The notes under the pieces are model-generated. The model was given only the letters and a program-made list of their open reading frames with translations, did no database searches and was not told where the DNA came from. The position numbers and the translations under genes are program-made. This document shows positions 6,629-7,206 of a stretch of 7,206 nucleotides of DNA, piece after piece; position 1 is the first letter of the stretch; the number at the start of each line of letters is the position of its first letter. Source of the DNA: Candidatus Zixiibacteriota bacterium (GTDB lineage Bacteria > Zixibacteria > MSB-5A5 > JAABVY01 > JAHJOQ01); the NCBI GenBank assembly GCA_030631455.1, contig DAOVLC010000067.1, positions 1-7,206 on the forward strand, in the 5' to 3' direction.

Positions 6629-6648
6629 AAAAACAATCAGGGATAGCC

Positions 6649-6668
6649 GTCGGGTAGGGTCACCCGAC
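6649..6668. repeat. Inverted repeat GTCGGGT-N6-ACCCGAC
   Basis: A perfect 7-bp stem (6649-6655 with 6662-6668) encloses the loop AGGGTC. The same 7-bp words form the outer stem of the preceding composite hairpin, so the four arms can pair in more than one way. Confidence 0.65.
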
Positions 6669-6702
6669 AGCACCAAACACTATCGATATGTCCACAGAAT
6701 GT

Positions 6703-6737
6703 CACAGCGGGCCCTTCGAAGCTCAGAACGGGCTGTG
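6703..6737 (+). repeat. Hairpin enclosing repeat copy C
   Basis: CACAGC (6703-6708) pairs with GCTGTG (6732-6737). The interior holds the third repeat unit, GCCCTTCGAAGCTCAGAAC (6711-6729), which is one A shorter than copy A in the central run. A further CC/GG pairing is possible with a bulge on the left arm. Confidence 0.55.
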
Positions 6738-6841
6738 GCGCACCCGTGCACGTTTTTCCTGGAACCGGTTTAGGCATTGAACGTAGAAGCAAGAACTTGG
6801 GAGATAGTTTCGGTGGTTGGAAAACGCACAACAAAAAGGAC

Positions 6842-6870
6842 TTGATTTTTCCGAGCAGATGTTGTAAAGT
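6842..6870 (+). promoter_or_regulatory. Putative promoter for the ABC transporter gene
   Basis: TTGATT (6842-6847, 4/6) and TAAAGT (6865-6870, 4/6) are spaced 17 nt apart in an AT-rich stretch just before the ABC ATPase gene. A transcript starting a few bases downstream would have a leader of about 20 nt. The preceding operon is closed by a strong terminator, so this gene needs a promoter of its own in the gap; this is the best candidate I see. Confidence 0.4.
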
Positions 6871-6896
6871 AGCTTTTCAAAATTGTTGATGTTGTT

Positions 6897-7206
6897 ATGA
6901 TTGAAATAAAGAGCCTTTCACAATATTACGGTGACACCTGCGCGGTCGACAGTATCTCTTTCGAGGTATCGAAAGGAGAGATTCTTGGTTTTCTGGGGCC
7001 GAACGGCGCCGGGAAAACGACAACTGTCCGGGTCGTGACAGGATTTCTCCCGCCGACGTCGGGGACGGTCATTGTCGATGGTTACGATGTAACCTCAGAA
7101 TCGATCGAAGTCCGCCGGCGCATCGGCTATCTTCCCGAGAACACACCGCTTTACACCGAAATGAATGTCGTCGACTACCTGCGATTCATCGTCGATATGC
7201 GCAAAG
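6897..7206 (+). CDS. ABC transporter ATP-binding protein, N-terminal part (runs off the window)
   Basis: The first 103 residues of an ABC ATPase are present, ending mid-codon at the window edge. The start MIEIKSLSQYYGDTCAVDSI carries the A-loop tyrosine (Y11). The Walker A motif GPNGAGKT is at 34-41, followed by LPPTSGTVIVDGYDV. The Q-loop region reads IGYLPENTPLYTEM (76-89), with Glu where many ABC proteins have Gln. This GYLPEN-PLY form is typical of ABC-2-type exporter ATPases, including the GldA-like and NatA-like groups. The signature motif, Walker B and H-loop lie beyond the window. Such ATPases usually precede an ABC-2 permease gene. No SD is visible before the ATG; the leader is AT-rich (TTGTTGATGTTGTT). 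The general class is secure; substrate and subfamily are not. Confidence 0.9.
   Translation, partial: MIEIKSLSQYYGDTCAVDSISFEVSKGEILGFLGPNGAGKTTTVRVVTGFLPPTSGTVIVDGYDVTSESIEVRRRIGYLPENTPLYTEMNVVDYLRFIVDMRK

Larger units (their letters stand above)
6414..6896. other. Repeat-rich non-coding gap between rplS terminator and ABC gene
   Basis: About 480 bases hold no gene I can support. Short open frames on either strand have low-complexity, repeat-derived translations, no usable SD and no recognisable family. From 6437 to 6737 the DNA is dominated by short inverted repeats and three copies of a dispersed-type repeat, listed separately. From about 6780 to 6896 it becomes AT-richer and promoter-like. 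No tRNA, 4.5S RNA, tmRNA or riboswitch is recognisable by eye. Confidence 0.7.

Noticed and set aside
6583..6633. Second intrinsic terminator at the composite hairpin
   Set aside because: The stem is followed by an A-run on the + strand, and on the - strand the T-run precedes the hairpin, so neither orientation has the required U-tract after the stem.
6416..6646. 76-aa open frame on the + strand in the post-rplS gap
   Set aside because: It begins inside the terminator tail region, has no SD, spans the repeat units and hairpins, and its Arg/Thr-rich translation resembles no protein family.
6437..6737. Possible CRISPR array or spacer-repeat structure
   Set aside because: Repeats are unequal, differ in orientation and spacing, and no cas genes are present; a dispersed palindromic repeat explains them better.
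6637..6834. 65-aa open frame on the - strand in the same gap
   Set aside because: No SD or family resemblance; it reads through repeat copy C and two hairpins.

Overview
The window is an ordinary bacterial housekeeping region, entirely on the + strand. It holds translation and protein-targeting genes in two tight blocks, followed by a terminator, a repeat-rich non-coding gap and the start of an ABC transporter gene. The order ffh-rpsP-khpA-rimM-trmD-rplS is a widely conserved bacterial arrangement. Moderate GC, TTG and GTG starts backed by strong Shine-Dalgarno (SD) sequences, an orphan membrane-anchored PASTA protein between rsmB and rpe, and a Gld-like ABC ATPase suggest an uncultured lineage of the Fibrobacteres-Chlorobi-Bacteroidetes (FCB) type, for example Zixibacteria-like. 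That placement is low-confidence inference from gene content; no marker here settles it.

Block 1 (1-2615) holds the 3' part of rsmB (16S rRNA m5C967 methyltransferase), a 258-aa protein with one membrane helix and three PASTA repeats, and rpe (ribulose-phosphate 3-epimerase). Stop and start codons abut or overlap (taaATG, tgATG), so the three genes are probably co-transcribed and translationally coupled. An 88-bp gap (2616-2703) with a plausible promoter and a small hairpin over the ffh SD separates this block from the next.

Block 2 (2704-6361) holds ffh (SRP GTPase), rpsP (S16, TTG start), khpA (KH RNA-binding protein, GTG start), rimM (16S processing factor that works with the 30S subunit), trmD (tRNA m1G37 methyltransferase) and rplS (L19). 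Gaps run from 18 nt down to a 4-nt overlap. A strong intrinsic terminator lies at 6385-6413. The products serve ribosome assembly, tRNA modification for reading-frame maintenance, and co-translational membrane targeting. S16 and L19 both carry charged, lysine-rich C-terminal tails beyond the usual family length.

The gap from 6362 to 6896 has no convincing gene. Its first two thirds contain a run of short inverted repeats and three copies (one inverted) of a GCCCTTCGAAAGCTCAGG-type repeat, mixed with alternating GTCGGGT/ACCCGAC words. It resembles a dispersed REP/BIME-like intergenic element. An AT-rich promoter-like stretch then leads into an ABC transporter ATPase gene that runs off the window. 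I see no phage, CRISPR, toxin-antitoxin or other defence system, and no convincing new system; the repeat-rich gap is the part most worth following up.
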